Below are positions 7,448-15,385 of a stretch of 31,774 nt of DNA, one piece after another (position 1 is the first letter of the stretch; each line of letters begins with the position of its first letter). Below the pieces are notes generated by a model. That model did not search any database. It was not told the origin of the DNA and was given only the letters and a program-made list of their open reading frames with translations. The DNA lies in assembly GCA_011390385.1 (NCBI GenBank), contig JAABSN010000016.1:1-31774 (forward strand). Reading direction: 5' to 3'. The translations under genes and the position numbers were made by a program. This DNA comes from Thioalkalivibrio nitratireducens (GTDB lineage: Bacteria; Pseudomonadota; Gammaproteobacteria; Ectothiorhodospirales; Ectothiorhodospiraceae).

Positions 7448-10159
7448 ATGAGCGATGATGCCCCCCTGGTTCTGGTCGACGGGTCGTCGTACCTGTACCG
7501 CGCGTTCCATGCGCTGCCACCCCTGACCAGCCCGAGCGGCAAACCGACCGGTGCGCTCTACGGGGTCGTGAACATGCTGCGCAAGCTGCGTGCCGACTAC
7601 GCTCCGTCGCGAATGGCGGTGGTCTTCGATGCTCCAGGGAGGACTTTCCGCGACGACCTGTACGCCGAGTACAAGGCCAATCGGCCCTCCATGCCGGAGG
7701 AACTCGCCGCGCAGGTCGAACCGCTGCATGAACTGGTCCGGGCGATGGGCCTGCCGCTACTCTGCATCACGGGTGTCGAGGCGGACGACGTGATCGCCAC
7801 GCTCGTGGAACAGGCCGAAAGTCGGGGCGAGCGGGTCGTGGTTTCCACGGGCGACAAGGACCTGGCGCAACTGGTCAGCGATCGGGTCACCCTGGTCAAC
7901 ACCATGAATGGCACAGTCCTGGATCCGCCGGGTGTACGCGAGAAATTCGGTGTCGACCCGGACCGGATCGTCGACTACCTGACCCTGGTCGGGGATGCTG
8001 TCGACAACGTACCCGGTGTCGACAAGGTGGGGCCGAAGACCGCGGCAAAATGGATCAGCCAGTATGGCAGCCTCGATGCGGTGCTGGAGAATGCCGATAC
8101 GATCGCTGGCAAGGTGGGCGAGAATCTGCGTGCGGCACGAGCACACCTGCCCCTGTCGCGGCAACTGGTCACGGTCCGGCGTGATGTGGAACTCGGGTTT
8201 GATGAACATGAATTGGCGCTCCGCGAGCCCGATACCGAGCGGTTGCGCGATTTGTATACGGAATTCGGATTCCGACGCCTGGTGGAGGCGCTGGAAACGG
8301 ACGATGGCGCCGATCAGGACACGGCGTCACCGAAACCCGGGACCTCTGATCCGGAGTTCCGGACGGTACGCACCGCTGAGGAATTCGCCACCCTGCTGGA
8401 GCGCCTCGAATCCAGTGACCTCGTGGCCTTCGATTCCGAGACGACCAGTCTCGACTATATGCAGGCGCGGATCGTCGGGTTGTCGTTCAGCATCGATCCG
8501 GGCCTTGCCTGGTATCTGCCGCTGGCGCACAGAAGCGCCGACGCCGACCCCCAGCTCGATCGTGAACAGACGCTGGAACGCCTGCGGCCATGGCTCGAAG
8601 CCGACGACCGCGCCAAGCTGGGCCATCACCTGAAGTACGACCGCAACGTGCTGGCCAACCACGGCATCATTCTGCGCGGGATTCGTGAAGACACGATGCT
8701 CGAGTCCTATGTCCTCGACGCCGGTGCCAACCGGCACGATCTGGATACCCTTGCAGAAAAACACCTGGGGCATACGACAATCACCTACGAGGACGTGGCC
8801 GGAAAGGGTGCCCGGCAGATCCCGTTCGCCGAGGTATCGGTGCAACGCGCCACCGAGTACGCAGGGGAGGACGCCGAGGCCTGTCTGCGCCTGCATTCGG
8901 TTCTGGCGTCGCGCCTTGCCGATACCAGGGGGCTGGCGTCGGTTTATCGGGATCTGGAGATTCCCCTGGTTCCGGTGCTCTCGGAAATCGAGCGAACCGG
9001 TGTCAAGGTGGATGTCGACCTGCTGCGCAGCCAAAGCCGGGAACTCCTGCGGCGCATGGAGGAAGTGGCCGAGCAGGCCTACGCGGAGGCAGGCGGCGAG
9101 TTCAACCTCGGCTCGCCGAAGCAGATCCAGGAGATTCTCTACCAACGGCTCGGGTTGCCGGTGTTGCGGCGTACACCCAAGGGCCAACCGTCGACGGCCG
9201 AGGACGTCCTCGAGCAGATGGCGGCCGCATATCCCCTGCCACGCCTGATTCTCGAGCATCGGGGATTGAGCAAATTGCGCAGTACCTATACCGAACGATT
9301 GCCGGAGCGCGTGGACCCGGACAGTGGCCGCGTACACACGTCCTATCACCAGGCCGTGGCCGCAACCGGCCGGCTGTCGTCCTCCGATCCCAATCTCCAG
9401 AACATTCCGGTGCGCAGCGAGGAAGGCCGCCGAATCCGGCAGGCGTTCATCGCGGAACCAGGCTACGTGCTGCTGGCTGCTGACTACTCGCAGATCGAAT
9501 TGCGCATCATGGCGCACCTATCCCGCGACCGGGGGCTGCTCGATGCCTTCGCTGCCGGGCAGGACATCCACCGAGCGACGGCGGCTGAGGTCTTTGCCGT
9601 GGAGACACCGGAGGCGGTCAGTGGGGAACAGCGCCGAGCGGCAAAGGCGATCAATTTCGGGCTGATCTACGGCATGTCGGCGTTTGGTCTGGCACGCAAC
9701 CTGGGGATCGATCAGGGCCGCGCGAGGGAATACATCGAGCGTTACTTCGCCCGTTATCCGGGGGTGCACGATTACATGGAGTCGGCACGCAGACAGGCCC
9801 GTGACCGGGGTTATGCCGAAACGCTGTTCGGACGTCGCCTGTACTTGCCCGAGATCGGCAGCCGCAATGCGGCGCGCCGCGGCCAGGCAGAACGGGTAGC
9901 TATCAACGCGCCGGTTCAGGGTACCGCCGCCGACATCATCAAGCGCGCGATGCTGAGGGTCGCCGCGCGTCTTGCCGAGGGCGATCTGCCAGCGCGCATG
10001 ATCATGCAGGTACACGACGAACTGGTGCTCGAGGTTCGCGAAGAAGCGGTGGAAAAACTGCGTGCGGCCGTGATCGAGGACATGGCCGCGGCGGCGGATC
10101 TCGCGGTGGAACTGGTAGTCGATGCTGGCACGGGAATGAATTGGGACGCGGCACACTGA
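7448..10159 (+). CDS. polA: DNA polymerase I
   Basis: A 903-aa protein of normal family length. Residues 1-290 are the 5'-3' exonuclease (LVLVDGSSYLYRAFHALPPL, VVFDAPGRTFRDDLYAEYKA). About 320-510 is the proofreading 3'-5' exonuclease, with its catalytic DSE kept at Asp329/Glu331. About 520-903 is the polymerase, with motif A DYSQIELR (Asp679), the finger helix RRAAKAINFGLIYGM and motif C VHDE (Asp857). It repairs DNA and removes Okazaki primers. All three activities appear intact. ATG 7448 gives the family N-terminus; GTG 7436, four codons upstream, is an alternative, and neither has a clear ribosome binding site. The next gene starts two bases after its stop codon. Confidence 0.97.
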   Translation: MSDDAPLVLVDGSSYLYRAFHALPPLTSPSGKPTGALYGVVNMLRKLRADYAPSRMAVVFDAPGRTFRDDLYAEYKANRPSMPEELAAQVEPLHELVRAMGLPLLCITGVEADDVIATLVEQAESRGERVVVSTGDKDLAQLVSDRVTLVNTMNGTVLDPPGVREKFGVDPDRIVDYLTLVGDAVDNVPGVDKVGPKTAAKWISQYGSLDAVLENADTIAGKVGENLRAARAHLPLSRQLVTVRRDVELGFDEHELALREPDTERLRDLYTEFGFRRLVEALETDDGADQDTASPKPGTSDPEFRTVRTAEEFATLLERLESSDLVAFDSETTSLDYMQARIVGLSFSIDPGLAWYLPLAHRSADADPQLDREQTLERLRPWLEADDRAKLGHHLKYDRNVLANHGIILRGIREDTMLESYVLDAGANRHDLDTLAEKHLGHTTITYEDVAGKGARQIPFAEVSVQRATEYAGEDAEACLRLHSVLASRLADTRGLASVYRDLEIPLVPVLSEIERTGVKVDVDLLRSQSRELLRRMEEVAEQAYAEAGGEFNLGSPKQIQEILYQRLGLPVLRRTPKGQPSTAEDVLEQMAAAYPLPRLILEHRGLSKLRSTYTERLPERVDPDSGRVHTSYHQAVAATGRLSSSDPNLQNIPVRSEEGRRIRQAFIAEPGYVLLAADYSQIELRIMAHLSRDRGLLDAFAAGQDIHRATAAEVFAVETPEAVSGEQRRAAKAINFGLIYGMSAFGLARNLGIDQGRAREYIERYFARYPGVHDYMESARRQARDRGYAETLFGRRLYLPEIGSRNAARRGQAERVAINAPVQGTAADIIKRAMLRVAARLAEGDLPARMIMQVHDELVLEVREEAVEKLRAAVIEDMAAAADLAVELVVDAGTGMNWDAAH

Positions 10160-10160
10160 C

Positions 10161-10634
10161 ATGAGTTTGCGTACATGGTCGGCTCGCCTGGTGCCCTGGG
10201 CCGCGGTTCTGCTGGGGTTGATGGCGCTATGGATCTGGGCCGACCGCCTGTTGCCGGACGGGGAGACACCGATGCATATCGTGGCTCCCGACGTCTGCGA
10301 TCTGAACCAGCAGGCCTGTACCGTCGATCTGGCCGATGGTGGTCAGTTGACGCTGGACCTGCAGCCGCGCCCGATTCCCACGTTGCGAGCGCTGGAAGTG
10401 CGGCTCGAAGTGTCGGGTCGTGATCCGGACTGGGTCGAACTCGATCTTGCGGGTGTGGAGATGTTCATGGGTCTGAACCGCGCGCGGCTGGAACGGGTGG
10501 CGCCGGGGCAATTTCGCGGCAAGATCGTGGTGCCGGTCTGCGTCAGCGAGTCGATGACCTGGGCCGCGACGCTGTTTCCGGAGGGCGACGAGGCGCGGAG
10601 CGAGGTGCAGTTTCGCTTTGTGACCCGGCGCTGA
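10161..10634 (+). CDS. Membrane-anchored protein, YtkA/FixH-like, next to SCO1
   Basis: A 157-aa protein with one N-terminal membrane anchor (about 8-27) and a periplasmic beta-sandwich-like domain. The segment VEMFMGLNRARLERVAPGQF...KIVVPVCVSESMTWAATLF resembles YtkA/FixH-like domains: a G-x-N turn, then a conserved Pro-Val-Cys before a Met-x-Trp. The exposed Met and Cys residues and the adjacent SCO1 gene suggest a role in copper handling or cytochrome oxidase assembly, but this is inference. It starts one base after the polA stop and ends 12 bases before the SCO1 start, so the three form one transcription unit. Confidence 0.75.
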   Translation: MSLRTWSARLVPWAAVLLGLMALWIWADRLLPDGETPMHIVAPDVCDLNQQACTVDLADGGQLTLDLQPRPIPTLRALEVRLEVSGRDPDWVELDLAGVEMFMGLNRARLERVAPGQFRGKIVVPVCVSESMTWAATLFPEGDEARSEVQFRFVTRR

Positions 10635-10646
10635 GTCGGGGCGGCC

Positions 10647-11273
10647 ATGCACAGGAACCGGGTCTGGTCCACTCTGATCGTGCTGGCGCTGCTGCTCATG
10701 GCCGCAGGTCTGTTCTGGCCGCAGTCGCCTGAGGTGCCATCGCAGGCGGGTTCTCACCCAAGGGCGCCAGCCGGGACGCAAGGACTACAGGGCGGTCCGA
10801 TCGAACTGCCCATCAGCAGTCGTGAAGGGCCACTGCGGCTGGAGGACTACCGAGGGACACATGTCTGGCTTTATTTCGGGTACACCTCGTGCCCGGATGC
10901 CTGCCCGATGTCGCTGGGGATCATCTCCGGCGCCCTGTCCCAGTTGCCGCCGGATTGGCAGGGGCGGGTCCACGGCCTGTTCATCAGCGTGGACCCGGAG
11001 CGCGATACCGGCAAGCGCCTGAAGGCTTACGCGAATTATTTTCACCCGCAGATCACTGCCGCGACGGGTCCACACGATCGGCTGCGCGACATCGCGGGCC
11101 GCTATGGCGTGTATTACCAGCATACCGAAGTCGAATCGGCCCTGGGCTACGTGGTCGATCACTCCTCGGCAACCTATCTGGTGGGGCCCGACGGCAGCCT
11201 GCTGGCGGTTTACCCGCATGGGACCACACCGGAGCAGCTTCTTGATGGCCTGCTCGAATCCGGGCGTGACTGA
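10647..11273 (+). CDS. SCO1/SenC family copper chaperone
   Basis: A 208-aa thioredoxin-fold protein with an N-terminal membrane anchor (about 7-26). It carries the copper-binding motif CPDAC (Cys82, Cys86) and the distal His172 in DHSS, the complete Cys-Cys-His ligand set of SCO proteins. FISVDPERDT and YLVGPDGSLLAVYPHG are typical family segments. It would deliver copper to the CuA site of cytochrome c oxidase, or reduce its thiols, on the periplasmic face. It follows the YtkA/FixH-like gene by 12 bases and is followed by a group of hairpins ending in a terminator. Confidence 0.94.
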   Translation: MHRNRVWSTLIVLALLLMAAGLFWPQSPEVPSQAGSHPRAPAGTQGLQGGPIELPISSREGPLRLEDYRGTHVWLYFGYTSCPDACPMSLGIISGALSQLPPDWQGRVHGLFISVDPERDTGKRLKAYANYFHPQITAATGPHDRLRDIAGRYGVYYQHTEVESALGYVVDHSSATYLVGPDGSLLAVYPHGTTPEQLLDGLLESGRD

Positions 11274-11350
11274 GGCAGGGGCAATCGGACGGATGGTTCG
11301 GAGTTCAATTCCGCGGTGAACTTCTCGACCGATCACGCGTCACAGTACAT

Positions 11351-11462
11351 AGACGCTGACCCCCAGCGTCTCCCGCTTTCCTCCCTGAGCGGGACGGTTC
11401 CGGCCCCCCCTGCCGGAACCCCTCTTGCCTCGGTCATCCCCCTGTGACCGGGGCATTTTTTT
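11351..11462 (+). ncRNA. Candidate structured RNA: four hairpins with C-rich loops
   Basis: Four perfect or near-perfect hairpins follow one another in 112 bases. They are AGACGCTG with loop ACCCC (11351-11371); CCCGCT with loop TTCCTCCCTG (11372-11393); GGTTCCGGC with loop CCCCCCT (11396-11420); and a terminator stem with a C-rich loop (11427-11454). Single-stranded CCUCC/CCCC loops can pair with Shine-Dalgarno sequences, as described for alphaproteobacterial anti-SD sRNAs. Whether it is transcribed alone or released from the SCO1 mRNA 3' end is unknown. A weak -10-like TACATA (11346-11351) is present without a good -35 box. Confidence 0.45.
11427..11462 (+). terminator. Rho-independent terminator after the polA-SCO1 unit
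   Basis: The stem GCCTCGGTCA (11427-11436) pairs with TGACCGGGGC (11445-11454) with one G-T wobble, followed by seven T (11456-11462). It closes the plus-strand unit starting at polA. Confidence 0.85.
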
Positions 11463-11479
11463 GCGTGAACGTGCCACCG

Positions 11480-11584
11480 CGTAGGGTGCTGCTGTGAGGC
11501 GCAGCCGAACCGCACCGATACACTGCCGGCTCTGACTCCCGGGCCTCGAGCGGCGCAATTCGCTGCGCTCATTGGCACCCTACG
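11480..11584. repeat. CGTAGGGTGC inverted-repeat element, copy A
   Basis: A 105-bp element bounded by CGTAGGGTGC (11480-11489) and GCACCCTACG (11575-11584). The two ends continue differently: the left with GAGGCGCAGCCGAACCGCACC-like sequence, the right with GAGCGCAGCGAAT-like sequence on the other strand. The same pair of ends recurs in copies B to D. Confidence 0.8.
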
Positions 11585-11615
11585 CCTGTACCCTGCATTC
11601 AGCATGAGAGTTGCC

Positions 11616-11707
11616 CGTGGGGTGCCGTGAGGCGCAGCCGAACCTCGCCGGCTCTGACTCCCGGGCTCGCGGGCGGCGCAATTCGCTACGTGCATTGGCG
11701 CCCCATG
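11616..11707. repeat. CGTAGGGTGC element, copy B, diverged
   Basis: It starts CGTGGGGTGC and ends GCGCCCCATG. The inside matches copy A closely (GCCGGCTCTGACTCCCGGG shared). It lies 31 bases after copy A in the same orientation, so the two form a tandem pair between the convergent SCO1 and engB genes. Confidence 0.75.
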
Positions 11708-11757
11708 CGCCTTTCATCATCGGGGGTGCAGTGCACTCGGCCTCAGGATGTCGGGGG

Positions 11758-12441
11758 TCATCCGCCTTGCCCTGCTCCGTCGTCGTTCAGGTTCCCTCGG
11801 GTGGGGGGGGCATCGTCCGGCGGGTGATGGCGGGAACCTGCGTTTTCAAGCCAGTCCAGGAGCACGCCCTGCAGGTCGTCGACCCCTTCGTTCTTGAGGG
11901 CGGAAAAAGTTTGCAACGTGGCATCCAGGCCATGTTCCTCGAGTTGCCGCCGCGTGGCGAGCAACTGTTTCCCCGCCTCGTTGCGCGACACCTTGTCGGA
12001 TTTTGTCAGCACCACATGCAGCAGGCGTGGGTGCGGCTCCAGCCACTGGAGAAGATTCCTGTCCAGCTCGGTCATTGGCCGCCGAATGTCCATGATCAGG
12101 ACCAGACCAACAAGGCCCGCGCGTTCCCGAAGGTATTGGCCCATCAGCCGGTTCCACTGGGCGCGCTGGGCCGGTGGCACCTTCGCATAGCCGTATCCGG
12201 GCAGGTCAATCAGGCGCCAGCGCCCCTCGGGTGGGAGCTGGAAGACATTGATCTCCTGGGTGCGTCCTGGCGTGCGGCTGACTCTCGCCAGTGCACGCCT
12301 CCCGCAAAGGGCGTTCAGGGCGCTCGATTTGCCGGCGTTGGATCGCCCTGCAAAGGCGACTTCCGGAACGGGCTCGGATGGCAACTGGCTGAAGCGGGTT
12401 GCACCAAGAACGAATTCGGCCTCGCGAAATGGGTTCTGCAT
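11758..12441 (-). CDS. engB: EngB/YihA, ribosome-biogenesis GTPase
   Basis: A 227-aa TRAFAC-class GTPase. G1 is GRSNAGKSS (residues 32-40), G3 is DLPGYGYAK and G4 is TKSDK, all as in YihA/EngB. The family is needed for assembly of the 50S ribosomal subunit. The start ATG 12441 (MQNPF) is preferred because AGGA lies just upstream; ATG 12462 is in frame but has no such site. The C-terminal tail after about residue 205 is Pro/Asp/Gly-rich and probably disordered. It is divergent from the cytochrome c4 gene. Confidence 0.95.
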   Translation of the reverse strand: MQNPFREAEFVLGATRFSQLPSEPVPEVAFAGRSNAGKSSALNALCGRRALARVSRTPGRTQEINVFQLPPEGRWRLIDLPGYGYAKVPPAQRAQWNRLMGQYLRERAGLVGLVLIMDIRRPMTELDRNLLQWLEPHPRLLHVVLTKSDKVSRNEAGKQLLATRRQLEEHGLDATLQTFSALKNEGVDDLQGVLLDWLENAGSRHHPPDDAPPTRGNLNDDGAGQGG

Positions 12442-12477
12442 GGTCTTCCTGAACCGGAGCATTCCGGTATGGATTCT

Positions 12478-12506
12478 TTGCCGGGTACGGGCGCATATGC
12501 TATATA
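12478..12506 (+). promoter_or_regulatory. Promoter of the cytochrome c4 gene
   Basis: TTGCCG (12478-12483), a 17-base spacer and TATATA (12501-12506), with TGC just before the -10 box (extended -10). It lies 90 bases upstream of the cytochrome c4 start, beyond the engB start on the other strand. Confidence 0.6.
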
Positions 12507-12595
12507 GTGCGGCCCTTATTTTGATTCCCCCGCGTCCGGGGACACAAGGTCCGGCGTGGCCGGCTCGTGCATTTCAAGCTGGAGTATCACTCATT

Positions 12596-13213
12596 ATGAA
12601 CTACGTGCGTTCAAGCCTCTTCGCGGTCCTGTCGATCCTGTTGCTGTTACCCATGGGGCTGCAGGCGGGAGATCCGGCTCGTGGTCAGGAACTGTCCCAG
12701 GCCTGTGCGGCCTGCCATGGCAGTGACGGCAACAGCGTCAATCCGGAGTGGCCGAAGCTGGCCGGGCAGCATGAATCCTACATCCACAAGCAATTGATGG
12801 ATTACAAGTCGGGACGTCGCGAGAACGCGCTGATGGTGGGTCAGGTCGCCAACCTTGATGATCAGGACATGCGTGATCTCGGTGCATTCTACGCCCGGCA
12901 GCAGATCTCCCCCGGCACCGCCGACGAAAGCGTTGCCGAGCGGGGCGAACGCATTTACCGGGGTGGTATTCCGGCTGCTGGTGTAGCCGCATGCACCGCG
13001 TGCCACGGGCCCACCGGAAGGGGCAACCCGGCCGCGATGTTCCCGGCGGTCGCCGCTCAGCACGCCCGATACAATTCCGACCAGCTGCGGTACTTCCGCA
13101 GCGAGCAGCGCGCCAACGACAACGGTCGGATGATGCGCAATCTGGCCGCGCGCCTGTCGGATGCCGATATCCGGGCTGTTTCGGAATACATGGCCGGGCT
13201 TCGCGCCGACTGA
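12596..13213 (+). CDS. Dihaem cytochrome c4
   Basis: A 205-aa protein with a signal peptide (about 1-24) and two similar c-type domains. Haem motifs are CAACH (Cys37, Cys40, His41) and CTACH (Cys133, Cys136, His137). The length and the repeat of GNS/GRGNP-type segments after each haem fit cytochrome c4, a periplasmic electron carrier to terminal oxidases. ATG 12596 is chosen for its signal peptide and GGAG at 12581-12584. The engB - c4 - dsbA order is conserved in gammaproteobacteria. A terminator follows, so it is probably monocistronic. Confidence 0.95.
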   Translation: MNYVRSSLFAVLSILLLLPMGLQAGDPARGQELSQACAACHGSDGNSVNPEWPKLAGQHESYIHKQLMDYKSGRRENALMVGQVANLDDQDMRDLGAFYARQQISPGTADESVAERGERIYRGGIPAAGVAACTACHGPTGRGNPAAMFPAVAAQHARYNSDQLRYFRSEQRANDNGRMMRNLAARLSDADIRAVSEYMAGLRAD

Positions 13214-13240
13214 ATGAAGTGGGGGTCGGGACTCAATGAA

Positions 13241-13263
13241 GGGTGGCTCCGGCCACCCTTTTT
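13241..13263 (+). terminator. Terminator after cytochrome c4
   Basis: A perfect stem GGGTGGC / GCCACCC (13241-13247 and 13252-13258) with loop TCCG, followed by five T. Confidence 0.9.
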
Positions 13264-13289
13264 AATGATGCGACTCCTGGTTCGGCGGT

Positions 13290-13453
13290 CTAGTGGGCCA
13301 TGCGGGAAGTTCGGTGACTATGGAGCATAGCCAGAAGCGCAGGAGCAAGGCGGGCAAGTGCAGGAATAGTGGACCTATTTCAAACTTGCCCAACGCAGCG
13401 CCGGTGCTTCTGGCGAAGCGATCTGGCACCGAACTTTCCGCATGGCCCACTAG
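13290..13453. mobile_element. 164-bp long-hairpin element (MITE-like)
   Basis: Its ends, 13290-13318 and 13425-13453, are inverted repeats matching at 27 of 29 positions (outer part CTAGTGGGCCATGCGG). Pairing continues inward through GCCAGAAGC and GGGCAAGT, so nearly the whole element can fold as one long imperfect hairpin around AATAGTGGACCTATT. CTAG at both ends could be the tip of the repeat or a 4-bp target duplication. It has no gene and lies between the c4 terminator and dsbA. Confidence 0.8.
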
Positions 13454-13580
13454 AGTTCCCGTGACGCGCGAAACTCATCGAACGAAATCGGTATAGTCGC
13501 GTCGAAAATGATCGTGGCTTGTGCCCGCTGCTCCGGGCACCCGCGTGATCGACCATACTACTCAAGGGAGAAATGCAAAC

Positions 13581-14210
13581 ATGAATCGACGTGGCTTTAT
13601 GGGTTCCCTGATCGGCAGCACTGTTCTCCTCGCCTCCGGCTCCGCTCTGGCTCGCTCATATACCGGCGGCATCGATTACCGGGAGCTGATTCCGCGCGTG
13701 GATCCCGGTCTGCCCGCCGGTCGTATCCAGGTGGTCGAGGTATTCTGGTACGGTTGCCCGCACTGTTACACCTTCGAGCCGCTGGTCAACGAATGGAGCA
13801 GGAACCTGCCCGAGCAGGTGGAATTCACCCACATGCCTGCTACGTTCAACGATCTCTGGGCTCTGCATGCCCGGGTCTACTATGCTGCGGTCGAGTTGGA
13901 TGTGCTCGAGGAGGTCCATCAGCCGTTCTTCGATGCCATTCATGCCCAGGGAAGAAACATGCGTTCCGAGAGTGCTGTCCTGCGGTTCATCGACCAGCGC
14001 GGCCTGGATGCCGATGCGTTCCGCGATGCGATGCGCTCGGAGGCGGTTGGTGAGGCGATCACCGAGGCCGGGTTACTCATTCAGGCCTTCCAGATCGAAG
14101 GCGTGCCATCGATGGTGGTCGACGGTCGGGCGATGGTATCCGCGGGCATGGCTGGCAGCCATGAAGGCATGCTCCGCGTCGTTGATCATCTGATCGAGAA
14201 ACACTCCTGA
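13581..14210 (+). CDS. dsbA: DsbA, periplasmic thiol:disulfide oxidoreductase
   Basis: A 209-aa protein with a signal peptide carrying an Arg pair (MNRRGFMGSL...) and a thioredoxin fold with an inserted helical domain. The active site is CPHC (Cys59, Cys62) in FWYGCPHCYTFEP, and the cis-Pro segment is GVPSMVVDG. It introduces disulfides into secreted proteins, possibly including the Cys-rich lipoprotein and cytochromes of this window. ATG 13581 gives the signal peptide and has AAGGGAG about ten bases upstream. It sits downstream of cytochrome c4 as in related bacteria, but is separated from it by the hairpin element. Confidence 0.95.
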   Translation: MNRRGFMGSLIGSTVLLASGSALARSYTGGIDYRELIPRVDPGLPAGRIQVVEVFWYGCPHCYTFEPLVNEWSRNLPEQVEFTHMPATFNDLWALHARVYYAAVELDVLEEVHQPFFDAIHAQGRNMRSESAVLRFIDQRGLDADAFRDAMRSEAVGEAITEAGLLIQAFQIEGVPSMVVDGRAMVSAGMAGSHEGMLRVVDHLIEKHS

Positions 14211-14379
14211 TCCGGCGCAACCCGTCGAAGGCCGGTGTCGAATGGAGTCTGTCGTTGAGTGCCGGAGAGTCTTTTGGAAGCCGTCCGAAGCACCGGACCG
14301 ATCGTCGACCGTGGGTTCCGGATTCGGTTTCCAGGCGGTTCGACTCGGCACACCCCGATAGTCATTGCGGAGAAACGGT

Positions 14380-15225
14380 GTGTCCCTAGTCAGGCTGGAT
14401 GAGCCCAACGGCGACCTGCCGCCGATCGAGTCTTCAACCGCCTTGCCGGTCGATCGCCGTCGAGTCCGCCTGCTCAGTTTCAACGCTCAGGTGGGAATCC
14501 CATCATCACGATTGCATCACTATGTGACCAACAGCTGGAAGCATTTCCTGCCCTTTGACGGGCGCATGGCGAATCTTGATCGCGTGGCACGGTTCATCTC
14601 CGCTTTCGATCTGGTCGGGCTGCAGGAGATGGACGCCGGCAGTATGCGTAGCAATTATGTCGATCTGACCGCATACCTTTCGGAACGCGCAGGCTTTCCG
14701 CACGCATTTACCCGCGTAAACCGGGATCTCGGGGCCTTCGCGAAGCATTCCCTCGGGTTGCTCACACGGATGGAACCCGAGCGCGTGATCATGCACCGGT
14801 TGCCGGGGCGGATTCCCGGGCGCGGTGCGATCGAGGCCCGATTTGACCTCGCCAACAATGAATCCCTGGTCGTGTTTCTCGTCCATCTGGCCCTGGGCCG
14901 CCGGGCACGCCGATCGCAACTCGACTATATCGCTGGACAGCTCGCACAGGAGCAGCACGCGGTCGTGATGGGTGATTTCAACTGTCATCCTGAAAGTCGC
15001 GAACTCCGGCAACTCGTCAACCGTACCGGATTGCTGGACCCGATGCCCAGTGCGGCGACGTATCCCTCCTGGGATCCACGAAGGGTTTTCGACCACATCC
15101 TGTTGACCCCGGATCTCAGTGTCAGCGACATGCGTGTCTACAATGTCAGCCTCTCGGACCACCTTCCTGTCGGTATCGAGATCGAGCTTCCGGGAACGGA
15201 TCGCGTTATCGAGGCTCCGCACTGA
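14380..15225 (+). CDS. Endonuclease/exonuclease/phosphatase family protein
   Basis: A 281-aa metal-dependent hydrolase of the EEP fold, with LQEMD (metal-binding Glu), HLALG, VMGDFNCHP (Asp-x-Asn) and the final SDHLPV (Asp-His pair). The start is placed at GTG 14380, seven bases after GGAG (14369-14372); TTG 14365 is the alternative. There is no signal peptide, so it is cytoplasmic. Such proteins downstream of dsbA are widespread in gammaproteobacteria, but their substrate (nucleic acid, phospholipid or inositol phosphate) is not evident. The motifs are complete, so it should be active. Confidence 0.88.
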   Translation: MSLVRLDEPNGDLPPIESSTALPVDRRRVRLLSFNAQVGIPSSRLHHYVTNSWKHFLPFDGRMANLDRVARFISAFDLVGLQEMDAGSMRSNYVDLTAYLSERAGFPHAFTRVNRDLGAFAKHSLGLLTRMEPERVIMHRLPGRIPGRGAIEARFDLANNESLVVFLVHLALGRRARRSQLDYIAGQLAQEQHAVVMGDFNCHPESRELRQLVNRTGLLDPMPSAATYPSWDPRRVFDHILLTPDLSVSDMRVYNVSLSDHLPVGIEIELPGTDRVIEAPH

Positions 15226-15385
15226 CTCTCCATGGCCACGGGCCACTCCTGACATTGCAACGAAATCGGCCCGGGGCTCCCCTTCGCACGGCGTGTTTGC
15301 GTGCAACGCAGGTTCCGTGCACTACCCGACTGGCGATGCCGATCGGGTAACATGGGCGGCGAAATTCCAGAAAGGGAGTGCGCAG

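Noticed and set aside
13293..13496. Short plus-strand frame inside the hairpin element
   Set aside because: It follows from the inverted repeat and lacks a ribosome binding site. The element is better explained as a non-coding MITE-like unit.
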